From CALKYB01 sp964510575 (GTDB taxonomy: Bacteria; Bdellovibrionota_C; UBA2361; SZUA-149; CALKYB01), in the NCBI GenBank assembly GCA_964510575.1, contig CAZECN010000010.1:1-64000 (forward strand): a stretch of 64,000 bases of DNA. Direction: 5' to 3'. The translations under genes were made by a program, and so were the position numbers. Below, one piece after another: positions 24,939 through 34,236 of this stretch (the first letter of the stretch is position 1; each line of letters opens with the position of its first letter). The notes beneath the pieces are model-generated. The model saw nothing but the letters and a program-made list of their open reading frames with translations, was not told the DNA's origin and made no database searches.

Positions 24939-26027
24939 CTACTCAAACTTATTTTCCTTGTCCCCAAGATGTCTACCGGAAAGCCCGACAGAAACTGCCA
25001 TCGATGGAGAAATTTCATCTATATAGTCTTGGTCAAAGCGATCCAAACCACCCATACCTTTCAAAGGATTAAGTGGTTCGCAGTCGACTCCCGTTTTGGC
25101 ATTAAGCTCTTCAGCTAGACCCGGAATTAAAGAACCTCCACCCGTGATATAGATCACGTCAATGGGCTTGTCCGTTTCTGAAGCGCTCCAGAAAAAACCC
25201 ACTTGCCTTTCAAGTTCAACTGCCACGTTCTCAGTTGTTCGCTCAATAGCCTCTTTTACCAATTCGACGTTAACGCCTTCTGGAATATTCCCTTTCTTTA
25301 CTTCCTCAGCCTCTCCTGGACTAATATTCAGAGAATCTGAAATAGCAGTAGTGTACTGCTTCCCGCCCACGCTAACTTCTCCCTTAAAAATAGCCTTGCC
25401 ACCCTGCTGAATGTTGACACTGGTAAACCTCGCTCCTACGTTAAGCAAGGCAACTGTTTTTTCCATGTCTTCGGGATAGCTAGATTCAAACATATTCTCC
25501 AAAGCATAGGAGTCGACATCTACAATTAAAGGCTCCAAGCCAGCAGCTTGAATACTCTTAATATATCCATCAACGACCTCGTTCTTAACCGCAATAATCA
25601 AGACATCTAAGGCATTACCTTTCTTCCCGAGCACCTGGTAGTCCATGTGAACATTGTTGATATTGTGCGGAATGTAGTTTCCTGCTTCGTAGCCTATGTT
25701 CTCGTGTAAATCCTTAGGATCAGTCATTGATGTCATAATCCGTTTAACGAAACTAGTCGGGCCCGCAACTGCTGTGACGACCTTCGATGCTTTCATTTCG
25801 TTAGACTCAACGGCCAATTTTATTGCTTCGCCAACTCTGTCAGGGTCATCGATAACGTTACCTGTAAAACAAGCAGGTGGAGTAGGGATGACAGCTGCAT
25901 TAAGCAATGTCGGTAATTCTTCGTTAGGATCAAGCTCTACGATTTTTATCGAGTTCGCTCCAATATCCACGCTCAAGACCGGGTCATTATCTACTTTTCC
26001 AGTTATCGAGCGAATAAATTTTTTCAT
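24939..26027 (-). CDS. pilM: Type IV pilus actin-like ATPase PilM
   Basis: PilM is a cytoplasmic FtsA/actin-like protein that binds PilN. It has 362 residues, with the phosphate-1 motif VLSVDIGANSIKIVEL near residue 18, the phosphate-2 region VALLNVGARFTSVNI, and the adenosine motif VIYITGGGSLIPGL. It heads the minus-strand run pilM-pilN-pilO(-gap-)pilQ-aroKB. The upstream gap holds a 9-bp inverted repeat that may be a regulatory site. Divergently transcribed from priA. Confidence 0.95.
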   Translation of the reverse strand: MKKFIRSITGKVDNDPVLSVDIGANSIKIVELDPNEELPTLLNAAVIPTPPACFTGNVIDDPDRVGEAIKLAVESNEMKASKVVTAVAGPTSFVKRIMTSMTDPKDLHENIGYEAGNYIPHNINNVHMDYQVLGKKGNALDVLIIAVKNEVVDGYIKSIQAAGLEPLIVDVDSYALENMFESSYPEDMEKTVALLNVGARFTSVNIQQGGKAIFKGEVSVGGKQYTTAISDSLNISPGEAEEVKKGNIPEGVNVELVKEAIERTTENVAVELERQVGFFWSASETDKPIDVIYITGGGSLIPGLAEELNAKTGVDCEPLNPLKGMGGLDRFDQDYIDEISPSMAVSVGLSGRHLGDKENKFE

Positions 26028-26462
26028 CTCTAAAAATTCCTGATTACTATTTTACTTTTGATACCAGAATCTAAAGCAGTTTGTTTCCTTCCTAACTACA
26101 TCAAATTTCTTTTAGAGTAGCCATAAACTAAACTACTCTAATTTATGATATTCCGAAGTAGAAAAAAGTCGTTAAAATTTTATAGAATAAACCTTAGGTC
26201 AGAAGCTTCTGCTATGTAGCAAAAATACAGTGCTTAACTACTTTGGCTAACCAACGACTAACTACATTAAATTAATGTCCATTCCGCCCAATTGCTAATA
26301 ACTACTACAAGAGTCTAAGAATTCTAAAGTATTAACTTAAAGGCACTCTATCTACTCAGCATAGTAACAGAAACTTCGGATGGCCAGTCCAAATTTTATG
26401 GACCAATTTTGACTGCCAACGTGGCTGATCCTACCCTAAACCGCTAATCTCTATTTAAGAGT
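26028..26462. other. Divergent intergenic region between pilM and priA
   Basis: No gene was found. An inverted repeat, TTAGAGTAG (26112-26120) with CTACTCTAA (26133-26141), lies about 90 bases upstream of pilM and could be an operator or leader hairpin. A shorter pair, GTCCA/TGGAC, lies at 26387-26402. The rest is AT-rich, with promoter-like stretches that cannot be assigned by eye. Confidence 0.5.
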
Positions 26463-26468
26463 GTGGGA

Positions 26469-28850
26469 ATGTCTGAAGGTAAAAACGAACAAAATATAGC
26501 TGAAGTGTTGGTACCGGGTGTTCCTAAGAGTCTAGCCTACCACATAGGCTCAACCACCCCCGAAGCCGATGTTGGGGATATCGTTTCCGTGGAAGTGGGC
26601 AGAAGGCGTGCCACAGGCTGGTTAATCAATATTACCGATCGAAGCAACATCAAGCTTTCGTCTAAATCTAGAGCCAAAAGTTCCGAGCAGCTCAGTTTAA
26701 TAACGAAAGAAACCAAGAACACTGCAGTTAATGGAATCAAACCGCTTTTAGATAACACCCCTGCTTTCACTCCAGAGCTTCTTGAGATGTTTCAATGGAT
26801 TTCAAGTTACTATGGGTGCAAGCTATCTGACGTAATTGATACGGCTTTGCCCAAAATTAGCCGCGGTCGCAAAGTTAAAAGATTTTACCTAGGCAGCGCA
26901 GGAGCTGCCCTGTTAGGTGAGCTGGAGAATGGAAAATCATCCAAAATTACTAAAAAACAACTAGTCCTTGCAGCATTAGCTGAGCTTGGCGATGTCGGTG
27001 CCACCTCTAGTGATCTCAAAGATCTTAGTAGTTCTGTGAGCACAATTCTTTCTAAACTCGAAAAGGAAGGGCTCGTCAGTAAATCCGAATTTTACAAGAA
27101 AAGCACTGAGAGCAGTGGTAGCAGAAAAATTTCAGATACTTCTAAAAACCCCGCGCTAAATAAACACCAACGTTCAGCAGTTGAAGCAATAAAGGGCTCA
27201 ATTAAAAACAAACTGTTTCAGCCTTTTTTGCTTCATGGCGTTACCGGCAGTGGGAAAACTGAAGTTTATCTCAGCTGTATTGAAGAAGTTCTAAAAAATG
27301 GTGGCTCCGCTCTCGTTATCGTCCCAGAGATTTCATTGACACCACAAGCGGTTGATCGTTTCCGTTCTAGACTCGAGGTAAAGCCTGCTCTTTTACACAG
27401 TCAAGTTGGAGCAACCGAGCGCTGGCAAGCTTGGACTGGACTTCTCGAGGGCAGACTCAAAGTTGCGATAGGAGCTCGCTCCGCAATTTTTGCTCCAATG
27501 AAAAATCTTTCCCTAATCGTCGTCGACGAAGAGCACGAACAATCCTACAAGCAAAGTGATGGAGTTAGATACAACGGCAGAGACCTTGCTATCTTGAGAG
27601 CGCGACTTAGCTCTTGCCCTGTGGTCCTTGGATCAGCAACTCCCTCTTTTGAAAGTTTGCTCAACGCCAAAAAAAATATCTTTAAGCTTTTGGAAATGCC
27701 AGAGCGTGCTACTCCGAGGCCAGTGCCTGAACTAGAAATAGTAGATCTAAACAAGTTTAGACCTAAAGAAATGGCCTCAGAAAGTATCTCGCCACCACTA
27801 GCTGAAGCGCTCGTTCAAACGATTCGGTCAGGCGAGCAAGCAGTGATCCTTTATAATAGGAGAGGGTTTTCCAGTTACCTTCAGTGTGACAGCTGCGGAA
27901 AAGTAGTGACCTGTGCTGACTGCTCTATATCGATGACTTGGCATAAACGAACGATGAAGCTCTGCTGCCACTTTTGCGATAAAAAAATCGCAGCTCCGGA
28001 ATTCTGTTCAACCTGTCGTGACCCAGAGCAGGTTAGAATTGACCAAGATGATCCTGACTTCGAAACCCACGGCAAGCTATCTCATCGAGGCGGTGGCACA
28101 GAAAAAGTTGTAGATGAGCTACTGTCACTCTGTCCTTCTGCTCGAATAGTAAGGATGGACAAAGATACAGTTGGTCAGAAAGGGTCTCATAGAAAAATAA
28201 TTGAAGCCATGCATAGTGGGGAAGCCGATATTCTAGTTGGAACCCAGATGATCGCGAAGGGTCATGACCTCCCCGGCGTCACCCTTGTTGGAATAATTGA
28301 TGCTGACATAGGCCTGAATCTGCCCGATTTTCGCTCCTCAGAACGAGCCTTCCAACTTATAACTCAAGCCGGTGGAAGAGCCGGTAGAGGAGAAAATCCC
28401 GGCAGAGTGCTCGTTCAAACTAGGCAGCCTAACCATCCTGTAATTGTAGCTACGTCATCTAAACGGTTCAGCGCTTTCGCCCGATACGAACTAGACCACC
28501 GAAAAATTCTGGATTATCCGCCTCATCAAAGATTACTTCGTTTTATCGTATCATCTCCAGACCCATCTCTTGCCAGAAATGCTTCTGAGCATCTAACCAA
28601 AACCGTTAAGGAGATTTTTTCAGAAACTACATTGGACAGTGACTCTAAAATTTCACACTTAGTGCTTGGACCGGCCCCTGCAGCCTATGAAAAGTTACGC
28701 GGTCGTTTCCGTTGGCATGTTTTGGTGAAGTGTAGCTCGGCCAGTTACATTTCGGCTCTAGCTGCAAAAATTAATCTTTATAAAAAAGATTTAGTTGGGA
28801 AATCAGACTTAAGAATCGCAGTCGATGTTGATCCAGTCGAGATGCTTTGA
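26469..28850 (+). CDS. priA: Primosomal helicase PriA
   Basis: PriA reloads the replicative helicase at stalled forks. The protein has about 793 residues. Order: N-terminal 3'-end-binding domain, Walker A GVTGSGKTEVY, DEEH box, helicase motif LGSATPSFESL, the eight-Cys zinc region (CDSCGKVVTCADC ... CCHFC ... FCSTC), then GTQMIAKGHDLPGVTLV and QLITQAGGRAGRGE. I chose ATG 26469 because AAGAG lies 7 bases before it; GTG two codons upstream is the alternative. An insert of about 20 residues follows the last zinc Cys (RDPEQVRIDQDDPDFETHG). Confidence 0.96.
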   Translation: MSEGKNEQNIAEVLVPGVPKSLAYHIGSTTPEADVGDIVSVEVGRRRATGWLINITDRSNIKLSSKSRAKSSEQLSLITKETKNTAVNGIKPLLDNTPAFTPELLEMFQWISSYYGCKLSDVIDTALPKISRGRKVKRFYLGSAGAALLGELENGKSSKITKKQLVLAALAELGDVGATSSDLKDLSSSVSTILSKLEKEGLVSKSEFYKKSTESSGSRKISDTSKNPALNKHQRSAVEAIKGSIKNKLFQPFLLHGVTGSGKTEVYLSCIEEVLKNGGSALVIVPEISLTPQAVDRFRSRLEVKPALLHSQVGATERWQAWTGLLEGRLKVAIGARSAIFAPMKNLSLIVVDEEHEQSYKQSDGVRYNGRDLAILRARLSSCPVVLGSATPSFESLLNAKKNIFKLLEMPERATPRPVPELEIVDLNKFRPKEMASESISPPLAEALVQTIRSGEQAVILYNRRGFSSYLQCDSCGKVVTCADCSISMTWHKRTMKLCCHFCDKKIAAPEFCSTCRDPEQVRIDQDDPDFETHGKLSHRGGGTEKVVDELLSLCPSARIVRMDKDTVGQKGSHRKIIEAMHSGEADILVGTQMIAKGHDLPGVTLVGIIDADIGLNLPDFRSSERAFQLITQAGGRAGRGENPGRVLVQTRQPNHPVIVATSSKRFSAFARYELDHRKILDYPPHQRLLRFIVSSPDPSLARNASEHLTKTVKEIFSETTLDSDSKISHLVLGPAPAAYEKLRGRFRWHVLVKCSSASYISALAAKINLYKKDLVGKSDLRIAVDVDPVEML

Positions 28851-29779
28851 AGATCCGAAATCTCATACAATCCCCTCTCTTTAATGTGTTAATTTGGTCC
28901 TTTATTTGGGCCCTTCAAATCTTAATATCCAGATCCGCATTCAATGAGGGCATTGGATTGGGATCTTATATCACCCAAACCTGTTTAGGCACTTTTACCC
29001 TTAGTTTATTTGTCCTTCTACCTTCAGTCATGTCTGAAGCCAAAGCATTACTACGAGATCACCCTTTATCATTTCATCTAGTAATTTTAGCGAATTTCGT
29101 TCATTCCGGAATAGCAGGGGTTTTCTACTTCACTTCTCTCGCATTAACCACGGCGACTAACGTGGGCTTTTTGTCAAAGCTTAGTATTGTCTCTACCTTG
29201 GTCTTAGCTAGTATTTTTCTTGCCGAAAAACTGACTCGTCAAAAACTTTTCACTCTAGCCCTAATGATGGTCGGCGCCTGGCTTCTAATTGCATACGGGA
29301 AAGGCCTCGCTATTGAACCGGGAGCATTTTTAATAATTATAGCCTGCCTGTTCTGGTCAAGCGGAAATGTTCTAATCAAATCTCAAATGAAACGGACTAA
29401 TATCTCAGGGGAGCTAATCGCAGCTTTTCGCCCTATTGTTGGTTCCCCTACTCTAGTTGCCTTAGCCGCAATTCTTCCATGGCTTTTTCCAACACTAACT
29501 CAACATTTCGGTGACAACTATTTAGCTACCGAGACAATACCCTATAGTATCGCCAATTCCTTTTTTACCATCGGGCTTACCACGTTTCTATACCGATCAC
29601 TGAGAGTCTCTAGCGCCAGTTACGTAGCCCTGATGTCAATGACTAATCCAGTTATTGTTACAATTCTCGGCTACCTCATACTCGGCGAAAGCCTTACTCC
29701 TATCCAAATGCTGGGAGGAGCTTTAATAATTATTGGTGGTATCTGGAGCCAGAATGTTGGCTATCTAAGTAAAGAGTAA
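28847..29779 (+). CDS. EamA/DMT-family membrane transporter
   Basis: This 310-residue protein has ten hydrophobic segments in two similar halves (for example FNVLIWSFIWALQILI and NVGFLSKLSIVSTLVLASIF), as in drug/metabolite exporters of the EamA type. GESLTPIQMLGGALIIIGG near the end is a typical second-half ending. It starts at TTG 28847, overlapping the priA stop as TTGA, so it is coupled to priA. The substrate cannot be told from sequence. Confidence 0.88.
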   Translation: MKIRNLIQSPLFNVLIWSFIWALQILISRSAFNEGIGLGSYITQTCLGTFTLSLFVLLPSVMSEAKALLRDHPLSFHLVILANFVHSGIAGVFYFTSLALTTATNVGFLSKLSIVSTLVLASIFLAEKLTRQKLFTLALMMVGAWLLIAYGKGLAIEPGAFLIIIACLFWSSGNVLIKSQMKRTNISGELIAAFRPIVGSPTLVALAAILPWLFPTLTQHFGDNYLATETIPYSIANSFFTIGLTTFLYRSLRVSSASYVALMSMTNPVIVTILGYLILGESLTPIQMLGGALIIIGGIWSQNVGYLSKE

Positions 29780-29856
29780 CTCTGAAACCAGTTTACACAA
29801 CTAGACCTGACAATCTATGCTATTCTTGGGCAATTAAAAACATCGCTAGAGTTAAA

Positions 29857-31344
29857 TTGGAAACCATACGAGCCAGTGTCGACACAGACTATTCCTTTAT
29901 TTCGAAAGCTTGGCATAGCTATCAGGGGAAAGAGAACGAACAAAAAAACGAAGGCTACCCTGCGCTTCTAACTCCTCTTTCGGCGATCTTTGCTGTCACT
30001 CTATCCGCTTGGCTCATTAGGACCGGATTTGGCCTTCCCATATCTAGTGTACCAATTCTTAAACTTATTCTTTTTGCATGTTTTTTATGCTGCCTACTTT
30101 ATATATTTATCAACTTACTCCGAGGGTCGAAACCAGTTACAAGCTGGGCTGAAGAAAAGCTTTTTGGCTCGGATTTAGCTCACTTTACGGCCACTTTTTT
30201 CGACCATGAAATTGCTATATCAAGCAGCAAGCAGGATATAAAAATAAACTATGATGACATTTCCAACTGTTTCGAAAGCAGGACTGGCTTATGTTTTAAG
30301 GCAAATGATAAGCTTTTTTTCATCCCGAATAAATGCTTCCCCCCTGGCATGCTACCACTTGCCAAATCAAGACTTAATATAAAAAAGAAATTTAAATCCC
30401 AAAATCGAACTAGTGTCTTGTCTCCAGCGATAGCCTTCTTGGTTCCTTTTATCTCAATGTTTCTTTTGGCTGCGGAACGCATAGACACAACTGCTGCGAA
30501 ATGTCCTTCCAAAAAAAGCGCCTGCCAGGTTCAGCGTAAGGCAACGCGAACAGATATTAAATACAAAGCTCCTGAATGTAATATCAATCTTGATTTAGCA
30601 ACACAGGCTCAATCCAAATCTATTCTATTTATCGGAAATAGTATTACCGCAGCCAAGGGAATCCCTAACAAGGTATGCGAAATTCTAAACGATGGAATCT
30701 CTAAGAAAGGAAAAAAATATTTTTGCCACAGTGTAACCGAAAGTGGAGCTTGGCTAGGACATCACTATATAAGTAGCCAGGCCCATAGTGTAGATTGTTG
30801 GTCTCAATCACTTCGAGAAGCCAAAGAGCTCTCATGGAATCAAATCATCCTTCAGGAGCAAAGCATGGTTGCTGGGCTTGATCGGCAAGGACAATATTAC
30901 CCGCAGCTCTTGAAGGGAATCAAAGGACTTCATTCTGAATTTAAACCTAAAAACTATTTCTATCTTTTTCAAACCTGGGGTTTTGTTGAAGGGGATAAAA
31001 ATATACACACTAACCGCTATACTGACTTCGAAACCATGCACGGTTACTTAAGAGAAGGTTTTCATGCTGCCAAAGATGCACTTGCCAAAGATGGTGTAGG
31101 GATTACATTAATTCCTGTTGGAGATGGTTTTGCAGAACTCAGAAAGAAAGACCAGAGCGTGTTTAAGAAACTCTACGCTAGTGACCGACACCCTTCAGCT
31201 CTTGGAAGCAATTTAGTGGCATTGATAATAGCTACTAAAATTAACCCTAGAGTAAGAACAAAGAGATTTAGGGAAAAATATTTAACTGCTCGAGAAAGTC
31301 ATCTCTTCACAAAAACAATTGAAGAGATTTATAGCAAAGAGTAG
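29857..31344 (+). CDS. Membrane/YcxB-like/SGNH-hydrolase fusion protein
   Basis: This 495-residue protein has two membrane segments near residues 40-90, a YcxB-like segment (IAISSSKQDIKINYDDISNC ... FFIPNKCFPPG), a third membrane segment near residue 190-210, and a C-terminal SGNH hydrolase domain. That domain has ILFIGNSITAAKG (block I, near residue 254), an ILQEQS block and SDRHPSALG (Asp-x-x-His, near residue 443). SGNH enzymes are esterases or acyl/acetyl transferases acting on glycans or lipids. The third segment suggests the hydrolase faces the periplasm. TTG 29857 is the assumed start. The domain combination is unusual. Confidence 0.72.
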   Translation: METIRASVDTDYSFISKAWHSYQGKENEQKNEGYPALLTPLSAIFAVTLSAWLIRTGFGLPISSVPILKLILFACFLCCLLYIFINLLRGSKPVTSWAEEKLFGSDLAHFTATFFDHEIAISSSKQDIKINYDDISNCFESRTGLCFKANDKLFFIPNKCFPPGMLPLAKSRLNIKKKFKSQNRTSVLSPAIAFLVPFISMFLLAAERIDTTAAKCPSKKSACQVQRKATRTDIKYKAPECNINLDLATQAQSKSILFIGNSITAAKGIPNKVCEILNDGISKKGKKYFCHSVTESGAWLGHHYISSQAHSVDCWSQSLREAKELSWNQIILQEQSMVAGLDRQGQYYPQLLKGIKGLHSEFKPKNYFYLFQTWGFVEGDKNIHTNRYTDFETMHGYLREGFHAAKDALAKDGVGITLIPVGDGFAELRKKDQSVFKKLYASDRHPSALGSNLVALIIATKINPRVRTKRFREKYLTARESHLFTKTIEEIYSKE

Positions 31345-31352
31345 TAAACTCC

Positions 31353-32906
31353 TTAGGATAGTTTGGCAATAAGCTTGTCTTTAATTCCACCAAAATCTCC
31401 ATTAGACATTAGAACAATCAAGTCTCCATCTTGTTTCAGAGAAACGAGCTCTTTGGTCATAGAATCAATTTCAGAAATAGCCTGGGCTTCAACGCCAGTA
31501 TTAGATTTAATATCAAAAACAAGCTGGTCTGTATCTAAAGCTACAATATCCTCTCCACTCTTGGAGTAGCCAGAGTCTCCAGCCACTGATTTAATTAGAA
31601 CTAAATCAGCTGCTGAAAAACTTTTAGCATAAGCTTCCTGAAAAAAACTTCTTCTGCTGGTATTTGAGCGAGGTTCAAAAACAGCAATTAATCTTCTTTC
31701 GGGCCAAAGCTCCTTAAGTCCGGCTAAGGTTAGATCTACAGCAGTGGGGTGATGGGCAAAATCTTCGATAACTACAATTTTTTCGTTATCAAAAACTTTC
31801 TGCTGTCTGCGTTTAACCCCTGAAAAACTCGCTACACCTTGAATAATTTCACTCTCACTCAAGCCCAGTAAACTGGCAACCGAAGAAATAGCGGTCAAAT
31901 TTAGAGCGTTGTGCTCTCCACTAAGAGAGGTGACCACTGTTATTTTCTTACCAACAAGTTCGAGCTCTAGTTGCTGCTTACCTTCACCACTTTTTCTACT
32001 ACTCAGCTTAAACTTAGATTTTTCGTCCCTTCCGTATAGGCTGACTTCACAAAGCACAGAGGAATCTTGCTGCCACTTAGCAGCTAAGTCTCGGTTAATT
32101 TGATACTGGTCACAAATCAAAACATGAGCTGAAGCTGGCATGCTTCTTACTAAGGCTTCAAACTCATCAACGATGTCATCAATTGACGCAAAAATATCAG
32201 CGTGATCAAACTCTAAACTAGTGACAACCAAAAAGTCTGGTCGGTAGGAATGGAACTTAGACCACTTCGCAAAACAAGCACTGTCATACTCATCCCCCTC
32301 CAGAACTACAACACGCTCAGAGGCAGATTGCTCACCACTCCAGGGTCTAATTCCTCCTTCTAGTTTATCAACGTACCCGCCAACAAAGTAGCCAGGTTTT
32401 CTTTGAGCATTCTCAAGTAGAACACTCATTGCTGCGGAAGTGGTAGTCTTCCCATGAGTACCAGCAATCACCACTGAATTTTTACAGTCTTCCCTACTAC
32501 CAACCAAAAGTTCACCGAGAACCTCTGGCATTGAAGCGTAAGGTATTTCTTCAGCTAGAACTCGCTGATACTCCGGATGGTCTTTAGAAAGACTATTTCC
32601 GATTACGACTAAATCAGGTCTCTCATTCAAGTTATCAGCGGAATAGCCTTCAAAAATATTGTCAGCCACAGCTCTCACCACATCACCCATAGGGGGGTAA
32701 AAAGCTTTGTCACTACCACTAACTTTGAAACCTAACATTTTTAGTAAGCTGGCTACGGCAGCCGTTCCTGTGCCACAGATTCCAGCCACATAAACGTGAT
32801 CTCCAGGGTTAAGAGCTCTTAAGGCAGTCCGCCTTTTCTGAACCTCCTCTTCACTTTGGCTGAGAAGTTCTTCAACCCGATTAAGCTCAGAGCTACTTGA
32901 GGCCAT
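31353..32906 (-). CDS. mpl: UDP-MurNAc:L-Ala-gamma-D-Glu-meso-DAP ligase Mpl
   Basis: Mpl re-attaches recycled tripeptide L-Ala-gamma-D-Glu-meso-DAP to UDP-MurNAc in the cytoplasm. The 517-residue protein has the Mur ligase layout: VYVAGICGTGTAAVASLL near the start, the ATP loop AGTHGKTTTSA (near residue 155), VLEGDEYDSACF (the Mpl/MurC-type Asp/Glu motif), FDHADIF, and a C-terminal domain with EDFAHHPTAV and FEPRSNTS. The latter and YDSACF distinguish Mpl from MurC. It overlaps aroC by 14 bp and is translated after it. This shows that the cell wall is of the meso-DAP type. Confidence 0.93.
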   Translation of the reverse strand: MASSSSELNRVEELLSQSEEEVQKRRTALRALNPGDHVYVAGICGTGTAAVASLLKMLGFKVSGSDKAFYPPMGDVVRAVADNIFEGYSADNLNERPDLVVIGNSLSKDHPEYQRVLAEEIPYASMPEVLGELLVGSREDCKNSVVIAGTHGKTTTSAAMSVLLENAQRKPGYFVGGYVDKLEGGIRPWSGEQSASERVVVLEGDEYDSACFAKWSKFHSYRPDFLVVTSLEFDHADIFASIDDIVDEFEALVRSMPASAHVLICDQYQINRDLAAKWQQDSSVLCEVSLYGRDEKSKFKLSSRKSGEGKQQLELELVGKKITVVTSLSGEHNALNLTAISSVASLLGLSESEIIQGVASFSGVKRRQQKVFDNEKIVVIEDFAHHPTAVDLTLAGLKELWPERRLIAVFEPRSNTSRRSFFQEAYAKSFSAADLVLIKSVAGDSGYSKSGEDIVALDTDQLVFDIKSNTGVEAQAISEIDSMTKELVSLKQDGDLIVLMSNGDFGGIKDKLIAKLS

Positions 32907-33993
32907 AGCTTATAGGTTCTATCGGAGAAAAATTATCTCGAGCAGCTTGACGAGCGAGATCCTGTAAATAAAAATCCGCCAATACCAAGGCCATCATTGC
33001 CTCAGCAATTGGCACAGCTCTCAGTGCAACGCAGGGGTCATGTCTTCCCTTAGTCGCAATAGTGGCTTCCTTAAAATCTTTATCAATTGTTTTTAAGTCT
33101 TGGGCAATTGAAGAGGTGGGCTTAATAGCCATACGACAAACAATTGGTGCTCCAGAACTAATACCACCCAAGACTCCACCGTGATTATTAGAGAGAAAAC
33201 CTTCAGGGCTAAGCTGGTCGTTCATTTCACTACCCTTCATAGCAGCAGAGTCAAAACCTACTCCAATTTCAACTCCCTTTACCGCCGGAATCGACATCAT
33301 TGCCGCAGCCAAAACTGCGTCCAAGCGGGCGAAAATTGGCTCTCCCCAACCAGGGGGTACGCCTATTGCCTCGACTTCAACAAGTCCACCAACAGAATCC
33401 TTATTCTTTCGAGCTTTTTCTACTTCAGCCTCAACTTTATCCACCATGGATGGATCAGTAAATCGAAACGGGTTGCTTTCTGTCTCAGCCCAGTTGCGCT
33501 GATCTGTTTTTACAGAACCAACCTGAACAACTCCACCATGTATCTTAACTGAAGGCATGAGTTGCCTAGCTACACAGCCTGCTATAACGCGAGCTGCCGT
33601 TTCTCTAGCTGAGGATCGTCCTCCCCCTCTATAATCTCGATGTCTATACTTTGCATGATAAGTAAAATCAGCATGCCCCGGACGAAACAAGTCTTTAATG
33701 GCGTTATAGTCCTTGGAGCGAGCGTCTGTATTTCTAATCAAAAAACAAAGAGGTGTTCCTGTTGTCTTCCCTTCGAACTCTCCGCTTAATATCTCAAATT
33801 CTTCGGCTTCTTTTCTCTGAGTGACAAACTTAGACTGCCCTGGTTTTCTTCGATCGAGCTCAACTCTAATCTGCTCTAGGTCGAGTTCAAGACCTGCCGG
33901 GCAACCGTCAATAACCACACCAAGGCCTGGTCCATGGCTCTCACCAAAGGTAGAAATTTTAAAGACTTGCCCAAAAGAGCTGTAATTGATCAT
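32893..33993 (-). CDS. aroC: Chorismate synthase
   Basis: AroC makes chorismate from EPSP with reduced FMN, the last shikimate step. The 366-residue length is typical. Visible are GQVFKISTFGESHGPGLG (signature 1), RRKPGQSKFVTQRKE, HADFTYHAKYRHRDYRGGG with GRSSARETAARV (signature 2 with catalytic His), and RHDPCVALRAVPIAEAM (signature 3). It starts at ATG 33993. Its end overlaps mpl by 14 bp; the pairing is not functional in an obvious way. Confidence 0.97.
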   Translation of the reverse strand: MINYSSFGQVFKISTFGESHGPGLGVVIDGCPAGLELDLEQIRVELDRRKPGQSKFVTQRKEAEEFEILSGEFEGKTTGTPLCFLIRNTDARSKDYNAIKDLFRPGHADFTYHAKYRHRDYRGGGRSSARETAARVIAGCVARQLMPSVKIHGGVVQVGSVKTDQRNWAETESNPFRFTDPSMVDKVEAEVEKARKNKDSVGGLVEVEAIGVPPGWGEPIFARLDAVLAAAMMSIPAVKGVEIGVGFDSAAMKGSEMNDQLSPEGFLSNNHGGVLGGISSGAPIVCRMAIKPTSSIAQDLKTIDKDFKEATIATKGRHDPCVALRAVPIAEAMMALVLADFYLQDLARQAARDNFSPIEPISYGLK

Positions 33994-34236
33994 GACTTGC
34001 GATTATTTATTGCCGATAATTTTGAATTGGCTCGCGAAAGCTTACGTTAATCCTGGTCTTTAGTAAATCCGCTAGTTCCTGAAAAACCACTCTCCGGGCA
34101 TACCAACCTATTGAATTTTATATAGAATTTAGAACTTCACGGTTCTGCCTTCACCGACAAAACACTTGAGATTTAGCTCTGAAATGCCGATTAACCTCTG
34201 TAGGTGAGCAATAAACACTAAAATTGGGGATATCAA

